NCBI GenBank assembly: GCA_947631295.1
Contig: CANRKU010000005.1
Location: 1 to 60,579, forward strand
From: an uncultured Bacilli bacterium
GTDB lineage: Bacteria > Bacillota_I > Bacilli_A > RF39 > UBA660
Direction: 5' to 3'
Length of the DNA: 60,579 bases
The notes beneath the pieces are model-generated. The model had not been told where the DNA came from, did no database searches, and saw only the letters and a list, made by a program, of their open reading frames with translations. Both the position numbers and the translations under genes were made by a program. Below, in pieces: positions 27,530-34,760 of the stretch (position 1 is its first letter; the number at the start of each line of letters is the position of its first letter).

Positions 27530-29599
27530 TTAATCGATTATTTTATAAGGATATTCACTTGTTCCTAAACCTATTGCTTTAATATTGGAATTTAAATTTA
27601 TTACTGGGCGTAAAGCAGTAGTACCATTAGTAGAAGTAAAATTTAACTCTCCATTGTAAAAAACAGTATGTAAGAATGAGCCATCACTACTAGAAAAGCC
27701 AGCTGGACTCATAGTGAAAAAGGCTAAATAATGATGGAGATAATAATCAGTAGAATTATTTTTAGGATATCCTCCTGCATGTACTACTTCATCATAAGAA
27801 ATTAATCCTATTTCTAATTTTAATGGCCCTTTTCCATTAGCATCTTCTGCACATTTAAAATTTGAAATATAGTCAGTATATAATGCCATATTTGTATTAT
27901 TGTTTATTACCCAATGAGTATCATAAGTTGCCTTAGCTTGTTCACAATAATTGCCTACTACTATTTGATTATTATATCCTTTATCTTCTATATTTTTTTT
28001 ATACCAATCTTCTAATATTTTCATTGCTCCATTTTCTAGATTAGTATTACTGTAATACATATAAGTATATTGATCATGAGAATCAGGATAAAAACTATAT
28101 TTAGTATTATTATCTATTCCATCTTGCATGATTAAACGAATAGAACCATCTTCATTAATTCTTATAATTCGCCATAAAAATCCAGCAAATTCTACATAAT
28201 TATTTTCTACTGCTCCTCTAAAATAATAAGTTGGACTACTATCATTAGTATTAGTGGATTTATATAAACCATTTTCTCCTGCTTCTTGACTTGTTGTTTT
28301 TAAATTTGGTTCTTTTTCTACTAAAACGTTCTGTGTTAAAATTTTATTTTGTAATGTCGTTGCTTGAATTACTTTCACTTCTCTTATTGTACTATTCAAA
28401 TTACCATTTTCATCTATTACGATATATCTTACTGTATAGGTTCCAATGACACTTGTCTTTACTTCACCAATAGTAATTAGTGTATTCTCATCTTTTATCT
28501 CTACTCCAGAATCTACATAATTCTCTGTTTCTTCAATGGTAATTACTTTTTCTCCTTTTAAAGCAATAGTTGGTACAATATCTGTTTTATTAATAACTAC
28601 TACTCTTGTAGCTGTTCCTTTATTTTTACTTTTATCTGTTACTTCATAATTTACATAGTAAATACCAGGTTGTTCTGTATTTATTGTATTTACAGATTCT
28701 ATTTCATCGCCATTTACGTGTTCATAACTGGTTATTACATTCTCATTCGTAAAAATCTCTTGATCATCTTTTATTTCTGCTACTCCTAATTCTGTATATT
28801 TTTCTCCTACTTTTAAATGAATATCTTGATTGCCATCTTTATCTTTCTTTAAAGTAATAATTGGAGCTGTATCTACTACATAACCATCATCTACATTTTG
28901 AATACTATCTACTACTACTCTGGCACTAAATGTTTTTCCTTGTATTTCATTAGGTGCTCCTAAATCAATCCATAATTTTATCTCATAGGTATCACTGTGA
29001 TTTGATTCTAATATTTCATTTCTAATAAACGCTAAACTACTATCTAAATTTGATAATAAAATAGGTTCTGAAAACTCATCAGTATTCTTTTTATAACTAA
29101 GTTTTACATATTCTAGGGGAATCATATTTTTTTCTGTTTCATCTAATTCTAATCTGATTTGATATCTAGCATCAATATTTCCATTATTATTTACTGTAAA
29201 GGAATGAGAATTTTGGGTAAGACCTTCAGCATCCGTCATTGGATACAATTTATCTAAATTAATTGTATTGTTTGTTGCCTGATAACTTACTGCTAGTGTT
29301 CCTGTATACATCACAAATTCTTTAGCTCTTGTTGTAGTTGTGAAAAAACCATAACTTACGCCAAATACTAAACTAAATACTAATAACATAGAGGCTACTA
29401 TAGGAATCACTGCTTTTTTCTTTTGATTTTTCTTTTGATTTTTCTTTTGCTTTTCTGATTGATTGATATTAGTTTTTTTATCTTTATCTTTTTTAGTTTG
29501 TAAACTATTTTTCTTTTTTAAATCCTTTTCCTTTTGTTGATTCTGTAATTCTAAATGAATCTTCTTTTTTAGAATATTTTTCTTTTTCTGATTATTCAT
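27530..29599 (-). CDS. Secreted surface protein: TasA/camelysin-like N-terminus, Ig-like domains, C-terminal DUF6273-like domain
   Basis: The 689-residue protein opens with about 65 very Lys/Asn/Gln-rich cytosolic residues. A membrane or signal helix (VIPIVASMLLVFSLVFGVSYGFF) follows, and then TTTTRAKEFVMYTGTLAVSYQ with a SipW-substrate-like context, as in TasA and camelysin. Residues 250-410 hold two DUF5011/Ig-like modules (YTELGVAEIKD...GIYYVNYEVTDKSKNKGTATRVVVI and its repeat). The C-terminus (EFAGFLWRIIRINEDGSIRLIMQDG, ending ALRPVINLNS) resembles the DUF6273 adhesin-like domain. It is inserted between rplL and the rsmC-like gene in an otherwise conserved operon. A surface or matrix role is inferred. 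Confidence 0.7.
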   Translation of the reverse strand: MNNQKKKNILKKKIHLELQNQQKEKDLKKKNSLQTKKDKDKKTNINQSEKQKKNQKKNQKKKAVIPIVASMLLVFSLVFGVSYGFFTTTTRAKEFVMYTGTLAVSYQATNNTINLDKLYPMTDAEGLTQNSHSFTVNNNGNIDARYQIRLELDETEKNMIPLEYVKLSYKKNTDEFSEPILLSNLDSSLAFIRNEILESNHSDTYEIKLWIDLGAPNEIQGKTFSARVVVDSIQNVDDGYVVDTAPIITLKKDKDGNQDIHLKVGEKYTELGVAEIKDDQEIFTNENVITSYEHVNGDEIESVNTINTEQPGIYYVNYEVTDKSKNKGTATRVVVINKTDIVPTIALKGEKVITIEETENYVDSGVEIKDENTLITIGEVKTSVIGTYTVRYIVIDENGNLNSTIREVKVIQATTLQNKILTQNVLVEKEPNLKTTSQEAGENGLYKSTNTNDSSPTYYFRGAVENNYVEFAGFLWRIIRINEDGSIRLIMQDGIDNNTKYSFYPDSHDQYTYMYYSNTNLENGAMKILEDWYKKNIEDKGYNNQIVVGNYCEQAKATYDTHWVINNNTNMALYTDYISNFKCAEDANGKGPLKLEIGLISYDEVVHAGGYPKNNSTDYYLHHYLAFFTMSPAGFSSSDGSFLHTVFYNGELNFTSTNGTTALRPVINLNSNIKAIGLGTSEYPYKIID

Positions 29600-29771
29600 A
29601 TCGATTCTCCTATTTATCTAATATTAGTATACCATAAAATAGAAATTATTTTGCAAAACAATAATATGACTATTCAATCATAATGTAAATAGGTGACAAA
29701 AGTGATCCTAAAATGCATAAAAAAGTTGGAAAAATCAGAATTAACTTAACTCTCAAATTAATTATCTATAA

Positions 29772-29802
29772 AAAATAAAAAAACTAACCAAAATAGTTAG
29801 TT
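29772..29802 (-). terminator. rplL terminator
   Basis: On the minus strand, AACTAAC pairs with GTTAGTT and is followed by TTTTTTTATTTTTT. The stem sequence is the same as the core of the hairpin at 27333-27296 on the other side of the TasA-like gene. Confidence 0.85.
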
Positions 29803-29823
29803 CCTTTTAATGTTAAATTTATT

Positions 29824-30198
29824 TTACTTAAATTCAACAGTAGCTCCAGCTTCTTCAAGCTTAGCTTTGATTTCATTAGCTTCATCTTTAGAAACGTTTT
29901 CTTTAACAGTACCATTAGCATCAACAATGTCTTTAGATTCTTTTAATCCTAATCCAGTAATTTCACGAACTACTTTGATTACATTAACTTTAGCAGAACC
30001 TCCATCAGTAATAACAACAGTAACAGTAGCGTTACTATCATCTTCAGCAGCAGCTCCACCAGCAACAGGTGCTGCTACAGCAACAGCAGATGGATCTACT
30101 CCAAATTCCTCTTTCATTGCATCTACTAATTCTTTAATTTCTAAAAGACTCATTTCTTTTAAGCTTTCAATAAAGCTTTCTTTTGTTAATTTAGCCAT
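29824..30198 (-). CDS. rplL: 50S ribosomal protein L7/L12
   Basis: L7/L12 forms the mobile stalk that recruits translation GTPases. The 124-residue protein has an N-terminal dimerisation region ([23 protein letters not shown]), an Ala/Gly-rich hinge ([15 protein letters not shown]), and the C-terminal domain [21 protein letters not shown]...[27 protein letters not shown]. It follows rplJ by 25 bases and ends in a strong terminator. Confidence 0.99.
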   Translation of the reverse strand: MAKLTKESFIESLKEMSLLEIKELVDAMKEEFGVDPSAVAVAAPVAGGAAAEDDSNATVTVVITDGGSAKVNVIKVVREITGLGLKESKDIVDANGTVKENVSKDEANEIKAKLEEAGATVEFK

Positions 30199-30223
30199 TT
30201 TATTTTCCTCCTATTTTTTATAA

Positions 30224-30721
30224 TTAATTTTCTTCTTTTTGTTTAGCATATAAATCTAAGCTGATTGATAAATCTCTTGGTATTGCAATCAATGCACCAG
30301 CTAACATAGTAAGTAGTCCTTCTCTTGATGGAATCTTTGCAAGTTGTGCAAGTTGTTTTGTATCTGAAATTTCTCCATCAACAATCCCTACTTTTAAAAC
30401 TAATGCTGGGTGAGTTTTAGCAAATTCAGTTAAAACTTTAATTGGTGCTACTGCATCGTTACCATAAGCAAAAGCACTTGGTCCTTCTAAGCTAGATTTA
30501 ACATCTATTTTTAAATCATCAAATGCTCTAGCCATTAAAGTATTTTTATATACTTTATAATCAGCACCTACTTCACGAAGCTTTACTCTTAACTCTTTTG
30601 ACTCATTATCAGTAAGACCACGATAATCAAATAATACAACAGTATTAGCTTCTTCTACTCTTTGTTTAACTTCATCAATAATTTCTTGCTTCTTAGCTAA
30701 AATATTTGCATTTGCCACCAT
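30224..30721 (-). CDS. rplJ: 50S ribosomal protein L10
   Basis: L10 anchors L7/L12 dimers to the large subunit. The 165-residue protein has the family pattern: KKQEIIDEVKQRVEEANTVVLFDYRGLTDNE, LRVKLREVGADYKVYKNTL, LEGPSAFAYG and the helical C-terminal tail. It is preceded by an L10 leader (30848-30750), through which L10 with L12 represses its own operon. AGGAGG lies close before the ATG. Confidence 0.98.
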   Translation of the reverse strand: MVANANILAKKQEIIDEVKQRVEEANTVVLFDYRGLTDNESKELRVKLREVGADYKVYKNTLMARAFDDLKIDVKSSLEGPSAFAYGNDAVAPIKVLTEFAKTHPALVLKVGIVDGEISDTKQLAQLAKIPSREGLLTMLAGALIAIPRDLSISLDLYAKQKEEN

Positions 30722-30749
30722 AACACCTCCTCTTAATTTTTAATTTAGG

Positions 30750-30848
30750 GATGCCACAAAAAAATTCTCGAATAATCCGAGAACTTTTTTAACTTTTTAT
30801 GAAAGTCCTCGGCAGGATTTACTTTTCTACCTGCTGTCTATGGCACCA
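30750..30848 (-). promoter_or_regulatory. Ribosomal protein L10 leader RNA with terminator
   Basis: The minus strand reads GGTGCCATAGACAGCAGG...CCTGCCGAGGAC, then TTCTCGG...CGAGAA followed by TTTTTTT, then GTGGCAT. These are the hallmarks of the L10 leader of Bacillota: a closing TGCCA/TGGCA helix, the L10-binding kink and an intrinsic terminator. L10(L12)4 binding is expected to control rplJ-rplL. Confidence 0.88.
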
Positions 30849-30879
30849 ATAAATTACTAATATTATATATTAACAATTA

Positions 30880-31578
30880 CTATTTGTCAAAAGAATTAAT
30901 TAAAATTTTAATTCCTGGACCCATAGTAGTTGTAATAGCAATATTCTTAATATAATCACCTTTTACAGTAGAAGGTTTTACTTTAAGAATAGTAGCCATG
31001 AATGCATCAAGGTTTTCTAACAATTGAGCTTCTGTAAAAGAAACTTTACCAATAATACCATGTACATTTCCAAAACTATCTGTTCTATATTCAACACGAC
31101 CAGCCTTAACTTCACTGACTGCTTTACTAACATCTGTTGTAACAGTACCAGTTTTAGGATTTGGCATTAATCCTTTTGGTCCTAAAACTTTACCTAATTT
31201 ACCAAGTAATGGCATCATATCAGGTGTAGCAATCATAACATCAAAATCAAACCAATTTTCTTTTTCAATTTTTTGAAGCATATCTGTATCGCCAACATAA
31301 TCAGCACCTGCTTCTTTTGCTTTTGTAGCATTATCGCCTTTAGCAATTACTAATACCTTCTTAGTTTTTCCTGTACCATGAGGTAAAACAATTGCACCTC
31401 TTAATTGTTGATCAGCTTTTTTTGTATCTAAGTTAAGTCTAACTGCTACCTCAACAGTAGCATCAAATTTACTAACTGAAGTTTCTTTTGCTAATTTTAC
31501 AGCTTCTTCTTTGGTATAAGCTTTATTCTTTTCTACCTTTTCACAAGCTGTAACATACTTCTTTCCTCTTTGTTTCAC
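30880..31578 (-). CDS. rplA: 50S ribosomal protein L1
   Basis: L1 forms the mobile stalk near the E site and is a translational repressor of its own operon. The 232-residue protein has [35 protein letters not shown], the second domain ([54 protein letters not shown]), and [15 protein letters not shown]. Its order after rplK is standard. The start codon at 31578 lies about 7 bases after AGGAGG, and a paired leader sits directly upstream. Confidence 0.98.
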   Translation of the reverse strand: MKQRGKKYVTACEKVEKNKAYTKEEAVKLAKETSVSKFDATVEVAVRLNLDTKKADQQLRGAIVLPHGTGKTKKVLVIAKGDNATKAKEAGADYVGDTDMLQKIEKENWFDFDVMIATPDMMPLLGKLGKVLGPKGLMPNPKTGTVTTDVSKAVSEVKAGRVEYRTDSFGNVHGIIGKVSFTEAQLLENLDAFMATILKVKPSTVKGDYIKNIAITTTMGPGIKILINSFDK

Positions 31579-31591
31579 TTTAATTCCTCCT

Positions 31592-31667
31592 TATGTGGTT
31601 TATCTTCGATTATCTCGAATGTTTTTTGGATTCCGGATGAAAAGCGGTACCATCTTCCTCCCACATA
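31592..31667 (-). promoter_or_regulatory. Candidate L1 autoregulatory leader before rplA
   Basis: On the minus strand the 5' TATGTGG (31667-31661) can close with CCACATA (31598-31592), just before the AGGAGG. Inside are GGGAGGAAGATGG, TACCGC and CATCCGGAATCC, which can form an inner stem (GATGG/CATCC). The closing helix abutting the ribosome site fits feedback by L1. The family assignment is my inference. Confidence 0.55.
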
Positions 31668-31684
31668 GTAATAAATTATTTCTA

Positions 31685-32110
31685 TTAATCTACTACTGTA
31701 ATTCCCATGTTACGTGCAGTTCCTTCAACAATTTTCATTGCTTCTTCAACTGTGTAAGCATTTAAATCAGGTAATTTTGTTTCTGCTATTTGTCTTAATT
31801 GATCTCTAGTAATTGATCCAACAATTTCACTAGATCCTTTACTAGACCCTTTCTTAACATTTGCAGCTTTCATAATCAAAAATGCAGCAGGTGGAGTTTT
31901 AATTACAAAATCGAAGCTTCTATCATCATAAATAGAAATCTCAACTGGTAAAATATCTCCCATTTTATCTTTTGTTGCATCATTATATTTTGTACAAAAA
32001 TCTTGTAAATTAATTCCTGCAGGTCCTAATACTGTTCCAACTGGTGGAGCAGGTGTAGCTTTACCAGCAGCAATTTGTAGTTTAATTTTTTTAACAACTT
32101 CCTTTGCCAC
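31685..32110 (-). CDS. rplK: 50S ribosomal protein L11
   Basis: L11 binds the GTPase-associated centre with L10. The 141-residue product from the GTG at 32110 begins [25 protein letters not shown] and continues with [44 protein letters not shown] and the C-terminal [20 protein letters not shown]. This GTG, 9 bases after AGGAGG, fits the family start; an earlier GTG at 32119 lies within the ribosome site and adds non-native residues. Confidence 0.98.
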   Translation of the reverse strand: MAKEVVKKIKLQIAAGKATPAPPVGTVLGPAGINLQDFCTKYNDATKDKMGDILPVEISIYDDRSFDFVIKTPPAAFLIMKAANVKKGSSKGSSEIVGSITRDQLRQIAETKLPDLNAYTVEEAMKIVEGTARNMGITVVD

Positions 32111-32143
32111 GAAAAACACCTCCTATAATTTTTTGTCTTCGTG

Positions 32144-32204
32144 AGTGGTCCAAATAGCTATCCGCTTTATATCATAATAAATATGACTTAGCATGCTTCC
32201 CACT
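32144..32204 (-). promoter_or_regulatory. Structured leader before rplK
   Basis: On the minus strand AGTGGGAAGC (from 32204) and GGACCACT (to 32144) can close a helix around a region containing GCGGATAGC. It resembles the leader ahead of rplA (GTGGGAGGAA...GCGG/CCGC...CCAC), so both genes may respond to the same protein, most likely L1. Confidence 0.45.
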
Positions 32205-32239
32205 AATCGAAATCTATATTAAAATAATATAGCTCCTAA

Positions 32240-32268
32240 ATAATACCATTAAATGTCAGAAAAATCAA
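32240..32268 (-). promoter_or_regulatory. rplK operon promoter
   Basis: On the minus strand, TTGATT (32268-32263) and TATTAT (32245-32240) are 17 bases apart and overlap the stop codon of the preceding hypothetical gene. A CTATATTA/TAATATAG hairpin follows near 32232-32214. Confidence 0.65.
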
Positions 32269-32687
32269 GACACTTTTTTATTTTTTTCAGTATCATAATC
32301 TTGTTCTAATAATTGATTAGATAAAGAATAGGTAATATTATAATCAATAAGCCCTTCACCAACACAATTAATAAATCTATATTTTGCATATTCTTTCACT
32401 TTTTGTTTAACAAGATCTATCGGAATATGAAATTTGATAGATGCTTGTTCCATAGTTTCATCATCAAATTTTCTATCAATTAGAAAATTATGTAATTCAA
32501 TATCAAATGGAAATAAGAATGTATTAGAAATGATTTGATGCAAATCATTATAATGAAATTCTTCAAGTAAACGACTCATAATATTTCTAGCTTTCATTCC
32601 AGAATGAATCATATCCTTCATATAAACTTGGTAAGCTAATGTTTTTAATTTAGCATACTGTTGTATCGTTAATTTTAAATTTTCCAT
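32265..32687 (-). CDS. Hypothetical protein between nusG and rplK (140 aa)
   Basis: I do not recognise this protein. It is a 140-residue, fully helical-looking, soluble sequence (MENLKLTIQQYAKLKTLAYQVYMKDMIHSGMKARNIMSRLLEEFHYNDL). A second half, ETMEQASIKFHIPIDLVKQKVKEYAKYRF, has the look of a helix-turn-helix. It starts one base inside the nusG stop region and its 3' end carries the rplK promoter. That makes it a tightly packed part of the secE-nusG transcript. The usual Bacilli order has nothing between nusG and rplK. A DNA- or RNA-binding role is possible but unproven. Confidence 0.7.
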   Translation of the reverse strand: MENLKLTIQQYAKLKTLAYQVYMKDMIHSGMKARNIMSRLLEEFHYNDLHQIISNTFLFPFDIELHNFLIDRKFDDETMEQASIKFHIPIDLVKQKVKEYAKYRFINCVGEGLIDYNITYSLSNQLLEQDYDTEKNKKVS

Positions 32688-33223
32688 TATTCAGCCATCT
32701 CGATTTCTGACATACCAACCTCAACAGAAGTTTCTTGTCCAAATAAATCTACTAATAACATAATTTTTTGATTTGCTGCATCCACAGAATCAATTGTTCC
32801 AAGCATACCAGAAAAAGGTCCAGATATAATTTTAACACGGGTACCAACTTCTAATTCTTTATTAACATCTAATCTACTCATACCCATACTATTTAAAATA
32901 TTATCTACTTCATAAGGTTGAAGAGGAGTAGGTTTAGCTCCTTTACCACTAGATCCAATAAATCCTGTAACACCTGGTGTATTACGAACAACATACCAAG
33001 CTTCATCACTCATAACCATTTCAACTAAAATATAACCTGGGAATAATTTTTTTATTCTTTCTTTCGTCACACCATCTTTTTCTTCAATTACTTTCTGTTC
33101 AGGAACGATTACTCTAAAAATATAATCTTTCATATCCATACTTTCAGAACGCATTTCTAACTTTTCTTTTACTTTATTTTCATGCCCAGAATAAGTATTA
33201 ACAACATACCACTGTTTATCCAT
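32687..33223 (-). CDS. nusG: Transcription termination/antitermination factor NusG
   Basis: NusG binds RNA polymerase and links it to ribosomes or Rho. The 178-residue protein has the NGN domain (WYVVNTYSGHENKVKEKLEMR, LFPGYILVEMVMSDEAWYVVRNTPGVTGFIGSSGKGAKPTPL) and a C-terminal KOW domain (VGTRVKIISGPFSGMLGTIDSVDAANQKIMLLVDLFGQETSVEVG). I use the ATG at 33223, one base after the secE TAA; AGGCAGGTG lies just ahead. Confidence 0.98.
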   Translation of the reverse strand: MDKQWYVVNTYSGHENKVKEKLEMRSESMDMKDYIFRVIVPEQKVIEEKDGVTKERIKKLFPGYILVEMVMSDEAWYVVRNTPGVTGFIGSSGKGAKPTPLQPYEVDNILNSMGMSRLDVNKELEVGTRVKIISGPFSGMLGTIDSVDAANQKIMLLVDLFGQETSVEVGMSEIEMAE

Positions 33224-33224
33224 T

Positions 33225-33569
33225 TTATACACCTGCCTTTAATAATGCAACAATGAAATCTATTAAATAGAAAAATAATGCAAAAAATACGATAAATGTA
33301 ATAGTTGCCACAGAATATTTAACCATATCTTTTTTAGAAGGCCATTTCACTTTAGACATCTCACTTTTTACTTCTTTAAAAAATAGAAAAATATGAGAAT
33401 GTTTTTTACTATTTTTTGCTTTCTTTTTCTTACTAGAATTCTTTTTAGTATTTTTATCTTTTTGTTTTTTTTCTTCCTTTTTAGAAGAAGAATTTGTTTC
33501 TTTTTTGATTTTAGCTAACTCTGAATCAACATCCATAACTGTGCGATCGTCTTTAACAACTTTAGCCAT
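33225..33569 (-). CDS. secE: Preprotein translocase subunit SecE
   Basis: SecE is the essential clamp of the SecYEG channel. The core is at residues 60-114: FFKEVKSEMSKVKWPSKKDMVKYSVATITFIVFFALFFYLIDFIVALL, the single-helix form. The first 60 residues are an unusually long Lys/Ser/Asn-rich extension, so the protein is 114 residues rather than the common 60-70. It ends one base before nusG starts. The rpmG gene that often lies before secE in Bacilli is absent here. Confidence 0.95.
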   Translation of the reverse strand: MAKVVKDDRTVMDVDSELAKIKKETNSSSKKEEKKQKDKNTKKNSSKKKKAKNSKKHSHIFLFFKEVKSEMSKVKWPSKKDMVKYSVATITFIVFFALFFYLIDFIVALLKAGV

Positions 33570-33589
33570 ACATCCACCTAACCTTTTTT

Positions 33590-33616
33590 ATCAAAATAAA
33601 AACACCTTCTCGTGTT
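33590..33616 (-). terminator. Terminator after the pseudokinase-like gene
   Basis: On the minus strand AACAC and GTGTT pair around GAGAAG, followed by TTTTATTTTGAT. It separates 33657-34289 from secE. Confidence 0.55.
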
Positions 33617-33656
33617 CAATATTAAATTAACATAAAAAGATGAAAAAGTCAATATT

Positions 33657-34289
33657 CTAAACCACTAAAATATAAAAGACTATTCCTATTAAAATAATAG
33701 TGATAGAAGCAACTACAGTTACCAAAAAGAAATTATATCCAAAAGCTGCTTCATTTTTATCAGAAAATGCTTTTCCAGCTTCTGTTGCTTTCACATATGC
33801 TAAACTAGAAGCATTACTAGTACTATTTTTTTTATGTTCTGAAATCACATAATCAGAGAGATAAATAAATGGAGCTACCAATTTATTAGAATGGTAACTA
33901 TCTACTAAAATAGACTGATAATATGCTTTATCAGCATTAGGATAACAAAAAGAAAAAGAATCAAAATGTTGACTAACAAATTTTGGATTCATTAATGTAT
34001 CAGAAGTATTATTATAATAAGCCCATAATGCTAAAACAGACATCCAAATAACATTATTTAAAATAGCTTCTTCTCTATTATCTGCAACTATATAAGATAT
34101 AGGTACTATTTTATCAAAAGAATAAATACCATCTTGGAAATAAATATGATCAGGATTAAAGTTAGTTACCATATATCCATTTTCATGTAATTTTTTCAAC
34201 ATAACATCCATTACTACTAATGCTGCACGTTTTTCTTCCAAAGATAAAGATTTAAATTTCATATCCAATAGATTTACTTTATCCTTCAT
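33657..34289 (-). CDS. Membrane-anchored pseudokinase-like hypothetical protein
   Basis: The 210-residue protein has one C-terminal membrane helix (FFLVTVVASITIILIGIVFYILVV), so the rest should face the cytosol. Its N-terminal half contains LHENGYMVTNFNPDHIYFQDGIYSFDKI. This copies the layout of a protein-kinase catalytic loop followed by the metal loop (HxxGxxHxDxxPxN...D), but key residues are changed. There is no glycine-rich ATP loop, so it is probably a decayed or pseudo-kinase fold. It has its own promoter (34334-34307) and sits between sigH and secE. Confidence 0.5.
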   Translation of the reverse strand: MKDKVNLLDMKFKSLSLEEKRAALVVMDVMLKKLHENGYMVTNFNPDHIYFQDGIYSFDKIVPISYIVADNREEAILNNVIWMSVLALWAYYNNTSDTLMNPKFVSQHFDSFSFCYPNADKAYYQSILVDSYHSNKLVAPFIYLSDYVISEHKKNSTSNASSLAYVKATEAGKAFSDKNEAAFGYNFFLVTVVASITIILIGIVFYILVV

Positions 34290-34306
34290 ATTATCACCTA
34301 TTATAC

Positions 34307-34334
34307 ATTATAACATGGAAAAAATTTTTTTCAA
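34307..34334 (-). promoter_or_regulatory. Promoter of the 33657-34289 gene
   Basis: On the minus strand, TTGAAA (34334-34329) and TATAAT (34312-34307) have a spacing of 16. GGTGAT and the ATG follow within 20 bases. Confidence 0.7.
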
Positions 34335-34342
34335 CGTCAAAA

Positions 34343-34360
34343 ACGAGGAAACATATTTAT
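34343..34360. repeat. 18-bp direct repeat, left
   Basis: ACGAGGAAACATATTTAT, identical to 34743-34760, exactly 400 bases apart. The right copy contains the sigH stop codon. Confidence 0.9.
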
Positions 34361-34742
34361 TGTTAATTTTCATTTGGAAGTCCGCTTTTAACAAAATAAC
34401 GGAATTAAGTCTGATTATAGTATAATGAAATTTAAAATCAAGGGCGAGTGAAATGAGTTTATATACCCTTGATTTTTAAATTTCATTGATTATAATAAGT
34501 AACACAAATAAAGTTCTTCTTTATTTGTTACTAGACAATTAAAGGCATCCTATTGAGATAAAAACGGAATTAAGTTTAAAAAACGGACATTGGTCTGTTA
34601 TTTTCGTCGTGGAAAAATTTAGTACTTTAACTATTATTTTGCTTACTTTTATCAACGTTATTTCCGTTTAATATTCTAAAAACGGCATTAAATCTGATAA
34701 AGAAAAAAAAACGTAAAAAAACGGACTTTACTCTAAAAATTT
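34361..34742. mobile_element. Orphan 382-bp repeat-rich element inserted at the sigH 3' end
   Basis: The element is bounded by perfect 18-bp direct repeats and holds no plausible gene. It contains seven degenerate copies of AAACGGANNTAANNCTGAT: five on plus at 34397, 34561, 34581, 34680 and 34719, and two on minus at 34387-34371 and 34669-34646. It also has a 20-bp palindrome (ATGAAATTTAAAATC... / ...GATTTTTAAATTTCAT) and a second hairpin (AGTAACACAAATAAAG / CTTTATTTGTTACT). The outermost copies face inward as terminal inverted repeats (CGGACTT). It may be a non-autonomous transposon with several transposase-binding sites, but I recognise no family. Confidence 0.6.
34414..34496. promoter_or_regulatory. 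Palindrome with two divergent promoters
   Basis: Each strand has TTGATT, then a 16-base spacer, then TATAAT: plus at 34469-34474 and 34491-34496, minus at 34441-34436 and 34419-34414. The symmetry comes from the 20-bp palindrome. The two promoters fire outward into the repeat-rich arms, which have no gene. Confidence 0.6.
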
Positions 34743-34760
34743 ACGAGGAAACATATTTAT
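34743..34760. repeat. 18-bp direct repeat, right
   Basis: This is identical to 34343-34360. It overlaps the last codon and stop of sigH, so the insertion regenerated the gene end. Confidence 0.9.

Noticed and set aside
33570..33656. rpmG (L33) gene before secE, expected from Bacillus gene order
   Set aside because: The 87-base gap holds only a terminator. No 49-residue Cys-containing frame is present between sigH and secE.
34343..34760. CRISPR array at the end of sigH
   Set aside because: The seven motif copies are degenerate, irregularly spaced and in both orientations. There are no regular spacers and no cas gene in view.
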